The notes beneath the pieces were generated by a model. The model had not been told where the DNA came from and did not search any database. It was given only the letters and a program-made list of their open reading frames with translations. Both the position numbers and the translations under genes were made by a program. A DNA stretch of 64,000 nt from positions 186,001 to 250,000 of the forward strand of contig NZ_BEWC01000007.1 of the NCBI RefSeq assembly GCF_003112575.1, given 5' to 3'. The stretch is from Streptomyces ardesiacus (GTDB taxonomy: Bacteria > Actinomycetota > Actinomycetes > Streptomycetales > Streptomycetaceae). Positions 1 through 8,694 of the stretch are shown here, piece by piece (position 1 is the first letter of the stretch; each line of letters begins with the position of its first letter).

Positions 1-445
1 CGCTGCCGTCGGTCAGCCGGCCGGTGCCGGTCTCCTTGGCGGGCGCGACGAGCTGGACGTACTTCTCGCCGAGCAGGCTGGACTGTTCGAGCCTCGCGGT
101 GGCGTCGGCGGGCAGCTTCACGTCGCCGTTGATCTCCATGGTGACGCGGGCCGACCAGTCGTCCTCGCCGAGTTCGACGCGGGTGATCCGGCCGACGGCG
201 ACGTCGTTGACGCGCACGGCGGCGTGCGGGACCAGGCTCAGCACGTCCTGGAGTTCGGCGGTGACGGTGTAGGGGTGGTCGCCGAGGTCGGCGCCGCCGG
301 GCAGCGGCAGGTCCTCGATGCCGTCGAAGCCCGGCAGTCCCGCCGGGACCCCGCCGAGGGTGAGGGCGAAGGCGAGGCCGAGGGCGATCACCGCGCCGGC
401 GGCGAGCCCGGCCGCCCGGCCCCTGGGGAGCGCTGCGCGTTTCAT
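1..445 (-). CDS. MCE-domain protein, fifth of the operon (MceE position), 3' end cut by window edge
   Basis: Only the first 148 codons are in the window. An N-terminal hydrophobic segment (about residues 11-32) is followed by an MCE/MlaD domain with the usual runs VRVNDVAVGRI and SLLGEKYVQL. The ATG at 445 overlaps the stop of the preceding mce gene as ATGA, so translation is probably coupled. MCE proteins form hexameric tubes that carry hydrophobic substrates from outside to the YrbE permeases. In mycobacteria the fifth gene encodes a lipoprotein. Here no Cys is present in or just after the hydrophobic segment, so this copy looks like a membrane-anchored protein rather than a lipoprotein. 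Family assignment is firm; substrate is unknown. Confidence 0.9.
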   Translation of the reverse strand, partial: MKRAALPRGRAAGLAAGAVIALGLAFALTLGGVPAGLPGFDGIEDLPLPGGADLGDHPYTVTAELQDVLSLVPHAAVRVNDVAVGRITRVELGEDDWSARVTMEINGDVKLPADATARLEQSSLLGEKYVQLVAPAKETGTGRLTDGS

Positions 446-1458
446 CGGCCGTCCCCCTTCTCCGCGCCGGCCACGGGCAGCGGCAGCAGCGGCCCGCCGC
501 TGCTGATCTCGTTGAGGTTGGCGCGGCCGTCGAGGGTGCGGGTGTCGGGGTTGTAGGCGTTCACGACGTTGCTCGCGGCCAGGGGTGCCACGTCCAGCGC
601 CTCGGCCAGCGAGGCCCGCTGCTCGACCAGGGTCCGCGTGATGGGGACGAGGCGGTCGACGTTCTTCTTCAGCTCGCCGCGGTTGTCCTCGATGAAGGTC
701 TTGACCTGGCCGAGTGCCGTGCCCAGTTCCTCCAGGGCGCCGGTGAGGTCGTCCTTGTTGTCGGCGAAGAAGCCGACGACCTCGTCCAGGCGTTCCTGGG
801 CGGTGCGCACGTCGGTGTCCTTGTTCTTCAGCATGGTGGTGAAGGTCTGCAGGCTGCTGAGCGTCTTGAACAGGTCGCCGCTGCTGCCGTCGAGGGTCTT
901 GGCGGCCTTGCCGAACGCCTCGACGCTGTCCCCGATGGCCTCGCCGTTGCCGTCGAGGTTGGCGGCGCCGGTCCTCAGCAGGCCGGACAGGGCGCCGTCG
1001 GCGTTGGCGCCGTCCGGGCCGAGGGCCTTGCCCAGGTCGGTGATCGAGTCGTAGATCTGGTCGATCTCGACCGGGACGTGGTTGCGGGAGGCGGGCAGGA
1101 CCGCGCCGTCGGCGAGGGCGGGGCCCTTGCCGTAGGCGGGGGTGAGCTGCACGTAGCGGTCGGCGACGACGCTCGGCGCGACGACGACGGCCCGCGCGTC
1201 CACGGGGACCTTGATCCCCTCGTCCAGGCGCAGGCCGACGCGGACCCGGGTGCCCTCGGGCCGCACCGACTCCACCTCGCCCACCCGCACTCCGAGGATG
1301 CGCAGGTCGGACCCGGCGTAGACGCCGATGGCGCGGTCGAAGTAGGCGGTGACGCGGGTGCCGTCGGGTTCCAGGACCCGGGCGGCGACCAGGCCGCCGG
1401 CGGCGAGCACCACGAGGGCGAGCACCCCGGTGAGGATCTTTCGGCGTCGGGTCATCAC
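442..1458 (-). CDS. MCE-domain protein, fourth of the operon (MceD position)
   Basis: 338 aa. One N-terminal membrane anchor (about residues 8-26) precedes an MCE/MlaD domain (about 35-115, with DLRILGVRVGEV and VVADRYVQLTP) and a long helical C-terminal part that probably forms the hexameric tube. The C-terminus is Pro/Leu/Gly-rich and lacks an extended disordered tail. It overlaps the upstream mce gene by four bases (ATGA) and the downstream one likewise, so all mce genes form one translationally coupled operon on the minus strand. The role as a subunit of a lipid or sterol importer is inferred from the family. Confidence 0.93.
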   Translation of the reverse strand: MMTRRRKILTGVLALVVLAAGGLVAARVLEPDGTRVTAYFDRAIGVYAGSDLRILGVRVGEVESVRPEGTRVRVGLRLDEGIKVPVDARAVVVAPSVVADRYVQLTPAYGKGPALADGAVLPASRNHVPVEIDQIYDSITDLGKALGPDGANADGALSGLLRTGAANLDGNGEAIGDSVEAFGKAAKTLDGSSGDLFKTLSSLQTFTTMLKNKDTDVRTAQERLDEVVGFFADNKDDLTGALEELGTALGQVKTFIEDNRGELKKNVDRLVPITRTLVEQRASLAEALDVAPLAASNVVNAYNPDTRTLDGRANLNEISSGGPLLPLPVAGAEKGDGR

Positions 1459-2495
1459 TCACCGCTCCCCTGGGCCGCCGCCGGCTGTTTCGGCGGCAGG
1501 CATCCGGTCTTGGGCTGGGAGGTCGCGGGCAGGTAGGCGCGGGGCACGACGCCGCACAGGTAGCTGTCGAACCAGCGTCCGTTGCCCAGGGTGTTGCCGA
1601 CCAGACGGTAGTACGGGCCGACCAGGGCGAGGGTCTTGCCGAGCTGGGTGTTGTTCTTCTCCAGGACGGCGGTGACGCGGCCGAGGGCCTTGAGGGTGGG
1701 GCCGAGCTGCTTCTCGTTGTCCTTGACGAGGCCGCCGAGTTCGGTGCCGAGGTCCTGGCTGCCCTTGAGCAGGGCGCTGATGGCGGCGCGGCGGTCGCGC
1801 AGTTCGCCGAGCAGGGGACCGCCGTCCTCGATGAGGGTCTCGAAGCTGGACTTCCTGTTCTCCAGGGTCTTGGTGAACCTGGCGCTGCCCTTGAGGAGTT
1901 CGGAGAGCTGGGCGTCGCGCTTGGAGAGGGACTTCGACAGGTCGGACAGCCCGGTGGCGGCCTTGCGCACGTGCGGCGGGGAGTCCTTGAAGGTGTCGGA
2001 GATGGTCTCGAAGCTCTCCGCGAGCCTGCCGGTGTCGATGTCGTCGACGGTGCCGCTGAGGTCCTGGAAGGCCTGGGTCACGTCGTAGGGGGAGGTGGTG
2101 CGGGTCAGCGGGATGCGGGAGCCGGGGTCCTGGCGGCCGGCGCCGAGCGGGTCGAGTGCCAGGTACTTGTCGCCGAGGACGGTCTTGATGGCGATGGCGG
2201 CGGTGGTGCGGTCGCCGACCCAGGCGTCCTCGACCTCGAAGGTGACCTTGACCTTGGCGCCGTCGAGCGCGACGCCGGTGACCCGGCCGACCTTGACTCC
2301 GGCGATGCGCACCTCGTCGCCCGTGTCCAGGCCCGCGGCCTCGGAGAAGTCGGCACTGTAGGTGGTGCCGCCGCCGAAGGGGAGCCGGTCGGCGTGGTAG
2401 GCGAGGAGCGCGATCAGGGCGAGGACGAGCAGCCCGGCCACACCGACGGCGACGGGGTTGCGTTCCTTGACCGGCTTGATGCGCGGGCGCTTCAT
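1455..2495 (-). CDS. MCE-domain protein, third of the operon (MceC position)
   Basis: 346 aa starting at the ATG at 2495 (MKRPRIKPVKERNP), which overlaps the previous stop as ATGA. A longer reading frame runs further upstream, but it lies inside the preceding gene. It has a basic N-terminus, one transmembrane segment (about 16-33), an MCE domain (DTGDEVRIAGVKVGRV, VLGDKYLALDP) and a long alpha-helical region. Near the C-terminus is the block YLCGVVPRAYLP, whose single Cys resembles that of YLCEARVSG in the second Mce protein, so the two may be related paralogues. Expected to sit in the cell envelope as part of the MCE tube. Confidence 0.93.
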   Translation of the reverse strand: MKRPRIKPVKERNPVAVGVAGLLVLALIALLAYHADRLPFGGGTTYSADFSEAAGLDTGDEVRIAGVKVGRVTGVALDGAKVKVTFEVEDAWVGDRTTAAIAIKTVLGDKYLALDPLGAGRQDPGSRIPLTRTTSPYDVTQAFQDLSGTVDDIDTGRLAESFETISDTFKDSPPHVRKAATGLSDLSKSLSKRDAQLSELLKGSARFTKTLENRKSSFETLIEDGGPLLGELRDRRAAISALLKGSQDLGTELGGLVKDNEKQLGPTLKALGRVTAVLEKNNTQLGKTLALVGPYYRLVGNTLGNGRWFDSYLCGVVPRAYLPATSQPKTGCLPPKQPAAAQGSGE

Positions 2496-3556
2496 CCGCG
2501 GCACCTCGATTCGGTGATCGCGATGCCGGTCGGCGGCCTGGAGCCGTCGGAGGTGGTCACTCCGCTCACGCGGGCCTCGCAGAGGTAGAGGTTGAACCAC
2601 GATCCGTAGGAGGACAGGCGCGCGAGGGCGGACATCTTGGCGGGGCTCTTGTCGAGGAAGTCCTCGATCTGCGGGGTGTGCGCGCCGAGGGTGGTGGAGA
2701 GCCGGCCCAGTTCGCCGATGTCCTTCTTGAGGGGGGCGCGTCCGTCCTCGAGCAGGCCGGCGGTGACGGTGGTCAGGTCGCCCATGGCGGCGACGGCCCT
2801 GCCGAGGGGTTTGCGGTCCTGGTTGAAGCCGGTGACGAGTTTCTGGAGGGTGACGACGAGGTCGTCGAAACTGTCCTCGCGGTCGTTGAGGGTGTCCAGG
2901 ACGGTGGTGAGGTTGTCGACGACCTCGCCGATCACCTTGTCCTTGGCGGCGACGGTGGTGCCCAGCGAGCCGATGTGCCGGATCAGTCCGTCGACGGTGG
3001 CTCCCTCGCCCTGGAGCACCTGCACGATCGACCCGGCGAGTTCGTTGACGTCCTTCGGGGAGAGCCCTTCGAACAGCGGCTTGAAGCCGTTGAAGAGCAG
3101 GGTCAGGTCGAGCGCCGGGGTGGTGCGGTCCAGCGGCACGGTGCCGCCCTCCGGGAGGGTGCCGGTGAGGTCGCCGCTGCCGCGTGAGAGGGCGACGTAG
3201 CGCTGGCCGACCATGTTGAGGTACTTCACGGCGGCGGTGGTCGAGCGGGGCAGCGTGCGGTCGTCGCGGACGGTGAAGGTGACCTGGGCGGTACGCCGGT
3301 TGACGACGCGTACGTCGGTGACCTCGCCGACCGTCACCCCGGAGATCCGCACGCTGTCGCCGTCCATGAGCCCGGTGACGTCGGTGAACAGGGCCTTGTA
3401 GGTGCTGGTCCCGGTGCCGGAACCGACACCGGTGCCGGCGACGCTCAGGCCCAGCACGGTGGTGGCGAGGGCGGTGACCACCACGAAGACGAGGGACTTG
3501 ACCAGCGGCCCGGTCAGCGGGCGGCGACGCGTGTGGGCGTGCTCGGACCTGGTCAT
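2492..3556 (-). CDS. MCE-domain protein, second of the operon (MceB position)
   Basis: 354 aa. The N-terminus is cytoplasmic and Arg-rich, followed by a transmembrane segment (about 20-40), an MCE domain with GLMDGDSVRISGVTVGEV and MVGQRYVALSRG, then coiled helices. The C-terminal block FNLYLCEARVSG carries a conserved-looking Cys. The ATG at 3556 overlaps the stop of the first mce gene (ATGA). Function as an MCE transporter subunit follows from the family. No substrate-specific feature is visible. Confidence 0.93.
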   Translation of the reverse strand: MTRSEHAHTRRRPLTGPLVKSLVFVVVTALATTVLGLSVAGTGVGSGTGTSTYKALFTDVTGLMDGDSVRISGVTVGEVTDVRVVNRRTAQVTFTVRDDRTLPRSTTAAVKYLNMVGQRYVALSRGSGDLTGTLPEGGTVPLDRTTPALDLTLLFNGFKPLFEGLSPKDVNELAGSIVQVLQGEGATVDGLIRHIGSLGTTVAAKDKVIGEVVDNLTTVLDTLNDREDSFDDLVVTLQKLVTGFNQDRKPLGRAVAAMGDLTTVTAGLLEDGRAPLKKDIGELGRLSTTLGAHTPQIEDFLDKSPAKMSALARLSSYGSWFNLYLCEARVSGVTTSDGSRPPTGIAITESRCRG

Positions 3557-4809
3557 CGCAGGGTCACCTCCGTACCTCGGTAGAGGGGGCCCACCAGCAG
3601 GCTGCTCCAGTCGGGCAGGTCGCCGGGGCTCTCCCCGGCGGCGGGGGCGAGGAGTTCGTTGACGAGGTCGTTCTCCTGCGGGGAGTTGGCGGGCCCGAGG
3701 TCCTGTTCGGCGGCCGGGGTGGCGGCCCGCACGCTGGGCCGGGGCAGGGTGCCGAGGTAGGGCACGGCGGGGCAGCGGGGTCCGCCGCCCGCGTCGTAGG
3801 CCGGGGTGTCGCGGCCGGGACGGTAGGCGCCGCGGGAGGCGACGGAGGTGACGTCGACGTGGATGCCGGGCCGGTCGGTGCCCTTGCCGAGCGCCTGGTC
3901 CATGGCCGGCACGAACTCGGCGAGGGTGCGCAGGGTGCAGGGGAAGGCGGCGGAGTACTCGGCGAGCAGTTCGAGGGTGGGGCGGCTGGTGTCGCCGAGC
4001 CGGATGATGTTGTCCCGGTTCTTGCGCAGGAAGGCGGTCACGTCCTCGGCCGTCCGGGTCGTCGCGCCGAGGGTCGAGGCGAGCTGGGCCTCCTGCTCGG
4101 CGAGGGTGCCGCTGGTGGTGGTGAAGTCGGTGAGCGCCGTGAGGATGTCGGGCGCGGCGTCCGCGTAGACATGGCTGACCTTCACGAGTTCCTTGAGGTC
4201 ACGGTTGAGGGCGGGCAGGCTGGGGTTGAACTCCGCCAGGTGCTCATCGAGCAGCGTGAGCGTGTCGCCGAGCCGCTTTCCGCGTCCTTCGAGGGCCTGC
4301 GAGACGGCGGACAGGGTCGCGGAGAGCTTCTGCGGCTGGACGGCGGTGAGCATCGGCAGGACGTTGTCGAGGACCTGCTGGAGTTCGATGGCGTTCGCGG
4401 ACCGGTCCTGGGGGACGACGGCCCCGGCGGCCAGGGGCTCGGGCGAGGGGTCCGCGGGCGGCACGAGGGCCACGAACCGCTCGCCGAACAGGGTGGTGGG
4501 CAGCATCTGCGCGCGGACGTCGGAGGGTACGTCGTCCAGGGCGCCGGGCTTCATGGCGAGGGTGAGCCGGGCGCCGTCGCCGGTGGAGTCGACGGCGCGG
4601 ACCTCGCCGACGACGACGCCGCGCAGTTTGACCTCGGCGCCGGGGTGCATCTGGTTGCCCGCGCTGCCGGTCTCGACGACCACCGGGTCGGAGTCGGTGA
4701 ACTTCTTGTCGTAGACGGCGACGGCCAGCCAGATCAGCAGGCAGGGCACCAGCACGAACACCACCCCGGCCAGCCGGTGGCGCAGCACCTCGCCTCTCGG
4801 TCGGCTCAT
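3553..4809 (-). CDS. MCE-domain protein, first of the operon (MceA position)
   Basis: 418 aa, the longest Mce protein of the operon. It has a transmembrane anchor (about 12-31), an MCE domain (MHPGAEVKLRGVVVGEV, TTLFGERFVALVPP) and a helical tube region. The Cys-containing block AAFPCTLRTLAEFVP is typical of the first Mce protein. The Pro/Ala-rich C-terminal 80 residues are probably disordered and extracytoplasmic. It starts one base after the stop of the second YrbE permease gene, consistent with a single mkl-yrbE-yrbE-mce transcript. Confidence 0.93.
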   Translation of the reverse strand: MSRPRGEVLRHRLAGVVFVLVPCLLIWLAVAVYDKKFTDSDPVVVETGSAGNQMHPGAEVKLRGVVVGEVRAVDSTGDGARLTLAMKPGALDDVPSDVRAQMLPTTLFGERFVALVPPADPSPEPLAAGAVVPQDRSANAIELQQVLDNVLPMLTAVQPQKLSATLSAVSQALEGRGKRLGDTLTLLDEHLAEFNPSLPALNRDLKELVKVSHVYADAAPDILTALTDFTTTSGTLAEQEAQLASTLGATTRTAEDVTAFLRKNRDNIIRLGDTSRPTLELLAEYSAAFPCTLRTLAEFVPAMDQALGKGTDRPGIHVDVTSVASRGAYRPGRDTPAYDAGGGPRCPAVPYLGTLPRPSVRAATPAAEQDLGPANSPQENDLVNELLAPAAGESPGDLPDWSSLLVGPLYRGTEVTLR

Positions 4810-4810
4810 C

Positions 4811-5617
4811 TCACCCCGCCACCTTCACGGTCGTGGTCGCGCCCCACAGGGCCAGCGACAGGAAGAAGTCGGTGACGCTGATCAGCACGATGGCGTTGCG
4901 CACGGAGCGGCCGACGGCGACGCCGACACCGGCCGGGCCGCCGGAGGCGCGGTAGCCGTAGTAGCAGTGGGCGACGATCACCATCACGCTGAAGATCAGC
5001 ACTTTCAGTACGGACAGCAGGACGTCCGTCGGGGAGAGGAAGAGGTTGAAGTAGTGGTCGTACGTCCCCCGGGACTGGCCGTTGAACAGGACGGTCACGT
5101 AGCGGGAGGCGAGGAAGGAGGAGAGCAGCCCGATCGCGTAGAGCGGGACGATGGCGACGACGCCGGCGATGATGCGGGTGGTGACCAGGTAGGGCATGGA
5201 GCGGATGCCCATGCCTTCGAGGGCGTCGACCTCCTCGTTGATGCGCATGGCGCCGAGCTGGGCGGTGAAGCCGGCCCCGACGGTGGCGGAGAGGGCGAGC
5301 CCGGCGACGAGGGGGGCGATCTCGCGGGTGTTGAAATAGGCGGAGACGAATCCCGTGAACGCGGCGGTGCCGATCTGGTCGAGGGCCGCGTAGCCCTGGA
5401 GTCCGACGACGGTCCCGGTGAAGAGCGTCATCGCGATCATCACGCCGATGGTGCCGCCGATGACGCCGAGGCCGCCGGAGCCGAAGGCCACCTCGGCCAG
5501 CAGGCGCTGGACCTCCTTGAGGTAGCGGCGCAGGGTCCTGGGGATCCACAGCAGGGCCCGGACGTAGAAGAGGAGTTGGTCGCCGGAGCGGTCGAGCCAG
5601 ACGAGCGGGGAGGCCAT
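4811..5617 (-). CDS. MlaE/YrbE-type permease, second of the pair (YrbEB)
   Basis: 268 aa with five or six hydrophobic segments. It carries the family signature INEEVDALEGMGIRSMPYLV, corresponding to the EExDALxxMG coupling helix that docks on the ATPase. With the adjacent YrbEA protein it would form the membrane core of the MCE importer, probably as a heterodimer. The ATG at 5617 lies six bases downstream of the YrbEA stop. Its own stop is one base from the first mce start. Confidence 0.95.
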   Translation of the reverse strand: MASPLVWLDRSGDQLLFYVRALLWIPRTLRRYLKEVQRLLAEVAFGSGGLGVIGGTIGVMIAMTLFTGTVVGLQGYAALDQIGTAAFTGFVSAYFNTREIAPLVAGLALSATVGAGFTAQLGAMRINEEVDALEGMGIRSMPYLVTTRIIAGVVAIVPLYAIGLLSSFLASRYVTVLFNGQSRGTYDHYFNLFLSPTDVLLSVLKVLIFSVMVIVAHCYYGYRASGGPAGVGVAVGRSVRNAIVLISVTDFFLSLALWGATTTVKVAG

Positions 5618-5623
5618 CGGACC

Positions 5624-6388
5624 TCAGCCTCCCTTCGGCGGGACGATCTGGAGGTAGACGGCCGTCATCACCATGTTGACGAAGAAGAGCAGCAGGAACG
5701 TGATGACGACGGACTGGTTGACGGCGTCGCCGACGCCCTTGGGGCCGCCCCGCGGATGCAGCCCCCGGTAGGCGGCGACGATGCCCGCGATGAACCCGAA
5801 GACCAGCGCCTTGAGTTCGCTGACGTAGAGATCGGGCAGCTGGGCCAGGGCGGAGAAGCTGGAGAGGTAGGCGCCGGGGGTGCCGCCCTGCATGATGACG
5901 TTGAAGAAGTAGCCGCCGAGGATGCCGACGACGGAGACCAGGCCGTTGAGCAGGACGGCGACGCCCATGGCGGCCAGCACCCGGGGCACGACCAGGCGCT
6001 GCACGGGGGAGACGCCCATGACCTCCATCGCGTCGAGTTCCTCGCGGATCTTGCGGGAGCCGAGGTCGGCGCAGATGGCCGAGCCGCCGGCGCCGGCGAT
6101 GAGCAGCGCGACGATGAGCGGGCTCGCCTGCTGGACGACGGCGAGGACGCTGGCGCCGCCGGTGAACGACTGGGCACCCAACTGCTCGGTCAGCGAGCCG
6201 ACCTGGAGGGCGATGACGGCGCCGAAGGGGATCGAGACCAGGGCGGCGGGCAGGATGGTCACGCCGGCGACGAACCAGAACTGCTCGACGAACTCGCGGA
6301 ACTGGAAGGGTCTTCGGAAGACGGCCCGGACGACTTCGGCGGCGAGCGCGAAGAGTTGCCCGGTCTGTCGCAGCGCGCCGGTGATCAC
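5624..6388 (-). CDS. MlaE/YrbE-type permease, first of the pair (YrbEA)
   Basis: 254 aa from a GTG at 6388 (VITGALRQTGQ) that overlaps the stop of the ATPase gene as GTGA. The open frame continues upstream, but that part lies inside the ATPase gene and is a shadow. The protein has the MlaE signature KIREELDAMEVMGVSPVQRL and several transmembrane segments. It pairs with YrbEB as the permease core of the MCE system. Start choice rests on the four-base overlap and on alignment of the first helix with other YrbE proteins from memory. Confidence 0.94.
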   Translation of the reverse strand: MITGALRQTGQLFALAAEVVRAVFRRPFQFREFVEQFWFVAGVTILPAALVSIPFGAVIALQVGSLTEQLGAQSFTGGASVLAVVQQASPLIVALLIAGAGGSAICADLGSRKIREELDAMEVMGVSPVQRLVVPRVLAAMGVAVLLNGLVSVVGILGGYFFNVIMQGGTPGAYLSSFSALAQLPDLYVSELKALVFGFIAGIVAAYRGLHPRGGPKGVGDAVNQSVVITFLLLFFVNMVMTAVYLQIVPPKGG

Positions 6389-7395
6389 GCGCCGCTCCCG
6401 GCGGTGGGCATCGGGAGGGTGGCCGCCTCGGAACCCTTCGCGTAGGTCTCCCGGATGGCGGACCGTGCGGCGGGCGGCAGCGAGTCGATCATGCCCAGGA
6501 CGCGCTCGCGTCGCCGGGCGACGGCCCGCCGCGGCGGGAGGCCGGGCGACGGCTCCAGCTGCGGCACGATCACCCGGGGCGCGGCGGGGGCCGCGGGGGC
6601 GGCGTCCGCCTCGGCGGCGAGGGTGGCCGCGTCCTTCTCCTCGGACATGCCGATGGGACCCTCGCGCCGGCCGCCGAGGAACTGGGCCACGACCGGCTCG
6701 TCGCTGGTGAGCAGCACCTCGCGCGGGCCGAAGGTGACCAGTTCGCGCAGGAAGAGCATCCCCATGTTGTCGGGCACGGTGGCGGCGATGTCGAGGTTGT
6801 GGGTGACGATCAGCATCGTCGCGTCGAGCTGCGCGTTGAGGTCGATCAGCAACTGGGAGATGTAGGCGGTGCGGACCGGGTCGAGGCCGGAGTCGGGTTC
6901 GTCGCACAGGATGATCTGCGGGTCGAGGACGAGCGCGCGGGCCAGGCCGGCCCGCTTGCGCATGCCGCCGCTGATCTCTCCCGGGAGCTTCCCCTCGGCG
7001 CCCAGCAGCCCGACGACCTCGATCCGCTCCATGACGATGCGGCGGATCTCGGACTCCTTCTTGCGGGTGTGTTCGCGCAGGGGGAAGGCGATGTTGTCGA
7101 AAAGGGACATGGACCCGAAGAGGGCACCGTCCTGGAACATGAGACCGAACAGTTTCCGGGTCTCGTAGATGTCCTTTTCCGGACTGTTCACCATGTCCAC
7201 CCCATTGATGAGGACACGGCCCTGCTCGGGTTTGAGCAGCCCGATGAGCGACTTCAGGAAAACGGTCTTGCCGGTTCCGGACGGGCCCAGCATCACGCTG
7301 ACCTCTCCGGCCGGAAGAGTGAGTGACACGTCCCGCCAGATGCTCTGCTTACCGAAGGACTTGGTCAGGCCCTCGACCACTACTTCGATTCCCAT
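6385..7395 (-). CDS. Mkl/MlaF-type ABC ATPase of the mce operon
   Basis: 336 aa. Walker A is GPSGTGKTVFLKSL, the signature is ISGGMRKRAGLARAL, and Walker B is IILCDEPDSGLD. The signature ISGGMRKR is characteristic of MlaF/Mkl ATPases that energise MCE lipid import. The C-terminal 90 residues (after about 245) form an Ala/Pro-rich linker and a short helical tail not needed for the ATPase fold. The ATG at 7395 has a perfect Shine-Dalgarno GGAGGTGAT five bases upstream; earlier in-frame codons have none. It is the first gene of the mce operon. Confidence 0.95.
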   Translation of the reverse strand: MGIEVVVEGLTKSFGKQSIWRDVSLTLPAGEVSVMLGPSGTGKTVFLKSLIGLLKPEQGRVLINGVDMVNSPEKDIYETRKLFGLMFQDGALFGSMSLFDNIAFPLREHTRKKESEIRRIVMERIEVVGLLGAEGKLPGEISGGMRKRAGLARALVLDPQIILCDEPDSGLDPVRTAYISQLLIDLNAQLDATMLIVTHNLDIAATVPDNMGMLFLRELVTFGPREVLLTSDEPVVAQFLGGRREGPIGMSEEKDAATLAAEADAAPAAPAAPRVIVPQLEPSPGLPPRRAVARRRERVLGMIDSLPPAARSAIRETYAKGSEAATLPMPTAGSGA

Positions 7396-7439
7396 ATCAC
7401 CTCCAGCGGACGTCGAACGGATGGCGCCGCGGGCCCGCA

Positions 7440-7469
7440 CGTTAAGTCGGCCCGGAGCGGACTGACAAC
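7440..7469 (-). promoter_or_regulatory. Candidate promoter of the mce operon
   Basis: Read leftward, a TTGTCA -35-like box (7464-7469) and a TTAACG -10-like box (7440-7445) are 18 bases apart, about 45 bases before the mkl start at 7395. The -10 match is weak, so this is a suggestion only. Confidence 0.3.
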
Positions 7470-7504
7470 GGGTGCGGCACGGGTCTTCGGCGCCTCCGCG
7501 GAAC

Positions 7505-7556
7505 TTGTCACCGCGCAGACAACCCGCCCGCCCCGCACTTGTCTCCGGGGAGACAG
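7505..7556. promoter_or_regulatory. Tandem 18-bp palindromic operators upstream of mce
   Basis: Two sites match TTGTCwCCGsGsAGACAr: 7505-7522 (TTGTC-ACCGCGCA-GACAA) and 7539-7556 (TTGTC-TCCGGGGA-GACAG). Their centres are 34 bp apart, close to three helical turns, on one face of the DNA. They lie 110-160 bases upstream of the mkl start. The identity of 13 of 18 positions over both arms and centre argues for binding of one dimeric regulator to both. Which regulator is unknown; TetR or GntR families would fit. Confidence 0.6.
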
Positions 7557-7976
7557 GGCGGGGTTCCGCGGTTCCGGGGGGCGTGGATCCCGCGGGACCC
7601 CGCCGGCGGGCACCCCGGCCGCACAGGAGGTGGGCCAAAACGCGTCCGCCAGGGCTCCGGCCGACGGGGGCCACCGACCTGGAACCGAGCACCGCACCGG
7701 CACGTTACGGCCGAGTAACCTCGACGGGCAACACCGGAATCGCACTTTTCCGGGATACCGACTTCGGCCATCCGGAACCTGTCAGGGAAGGCACAAAAAC
7801 CCTTCGACAACTTGTCACCGAGTGAGCATTTCATCCCTGCCGCGAGCGCATTCCGCGCGCATTGACCGACCTCGGCCGCGCCCGTCGTCCTTGGCAGTCG
7901 GTGACTAAGGCGAATCCCGATTCGCTCACCGCGCAAACAGCTTGCTCCGCTTTTCAAAGAATCATGGACGGCCGCA

Positions 7977-8006
7977 TTGTTCGGCTATGTTTCCGGCGAG
8001 TAACGT
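7977..8006 (+). promoter_or_regulatory. Candidate promoter for the first secreted-protein gene
   Basis: TTGTTC (7977-7982) and TAACGT (8001-8006) are separated by 18 bases in a locally AT-richer stretch, about 40 bases before the start at 8049. The downstream AAGGAG (8031-8036) is the ribosome site. Support is sequence similarity only. Confidence 0.35.
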
Positions 8007-8048
8007 CACGGCTCACTGCAGGCCAACCCTCAAGGAGACTTCCGAGCC

Positions 8049-8681
8049 ATGAAGAAGAGCATCAGAAGGTCGGCCCTCGTGGCGTGTGCGGCCGCGTCGG
8101 CGCTGGGTCTCGCCGCCGTCCCGTCCTCGGCGGCGCCCTCCACGGTGTGGACCGTCACTCCCTCCCCGTCCTCGTTCAAGGCCGTCAACGTCGGCAACAT
8201 CGTGCTGACCGCCACCATCCCCATGACGTGTACGACCTCGACCGCGGCCGGGACGATGGCGAGCACCACCGGCAACCCCGGAGACGTCGCCGACATCACC
8301 ACCATGAACTTCGGCTCGTCCACCTCGCCGTGCACCAGTGTCCTGGGCAACGTCACCACCACGTCGGTCGTCCCCTGGGACGTCATCGCGGTGGACTACA
8401 ACGCCTCCACCGGGGTCACCACGGGCTACGTCGGCAACGTCAAGGCCAACGTGACCGCGGGCGCCTGCAAGTTCACGGTGACGGGCAAGGCCTCGGGCAC
8501 GTACACCAACTCCACCGGGTACCTCGCGATCAACAGCACCGCCGGTGAACTGGTGGTCACCAACCCCGTCAACTGCGGTGCGGTCGTCACGACCGCCACC
8601 AAGCCCACCTTCAAGGGCACCTACGCCGTCACGGTGGCGAGCACCGGCGCCATCCCGAAGATCGTCGGCTCCAACCCGTAG
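8049..8681 (+). CDS. Secreted protein of unknown function, first of the trio
   Basis: 210 aa. A Sec signal peptide (MKKSIRRSALVACAAASALG, cleavage near SSA-AP, about residue 29) is followed by a Thr/Ser/Val-rich mature protein with four Cys that could form two disulfides. Frequent alternating hydrophobic/polar stretches suggest a beta-sandwich. AAGGAG lies 12 bases before the ATG. A perfect hairpin terminator follows. I do not recognise the family. It is the first of three consecutive secreted-protein genes lying between a mce operon and a PucR regulator, which hints at a role in extracellular lipid or polymer handling, but nothing in the protein proves this. Confidence 0.85.
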   Translation: MKKSIRRSALVACAAASALGLAAVPSSAAPSTVWTVTPSPSSFKAVNVGNIVLTATIPMTCTTSTAAGTMASTTGNPGDVADITTMNFGSSTSPCTSVLGNVTTTSVVPWDVIAVDYNASTGVTTGYVGNVKANVTAGACKFTVTGKASGTYTNSTGYLAINSTAGELVVTNPVNCGAVVTTATKPTFKGTYAVTVASTGAIPKIVGSNP

Positions 8682-8694
8682 GCCGCCGGCCAGC

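Larger units (their letters stand above)
7396..8048. other. 653-bp divergent intergenic region between the mce operon and the secreted-protein genes
   Basis: No convincing gene here; open frames on both strands lack codon bias and ribosome sites. The region holds two near-identical palindromes close to the mce side, a hairpin at 7910-7925 (GCGAATC-CC-GATTCGC), a third TTGTCACCG half-site at 7812-7820, and a noticeably less GC-rich stretch (about 7730-8030) before the secreted-protein gene. It probably contains both divergent promoters. Confidence 0.7.
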
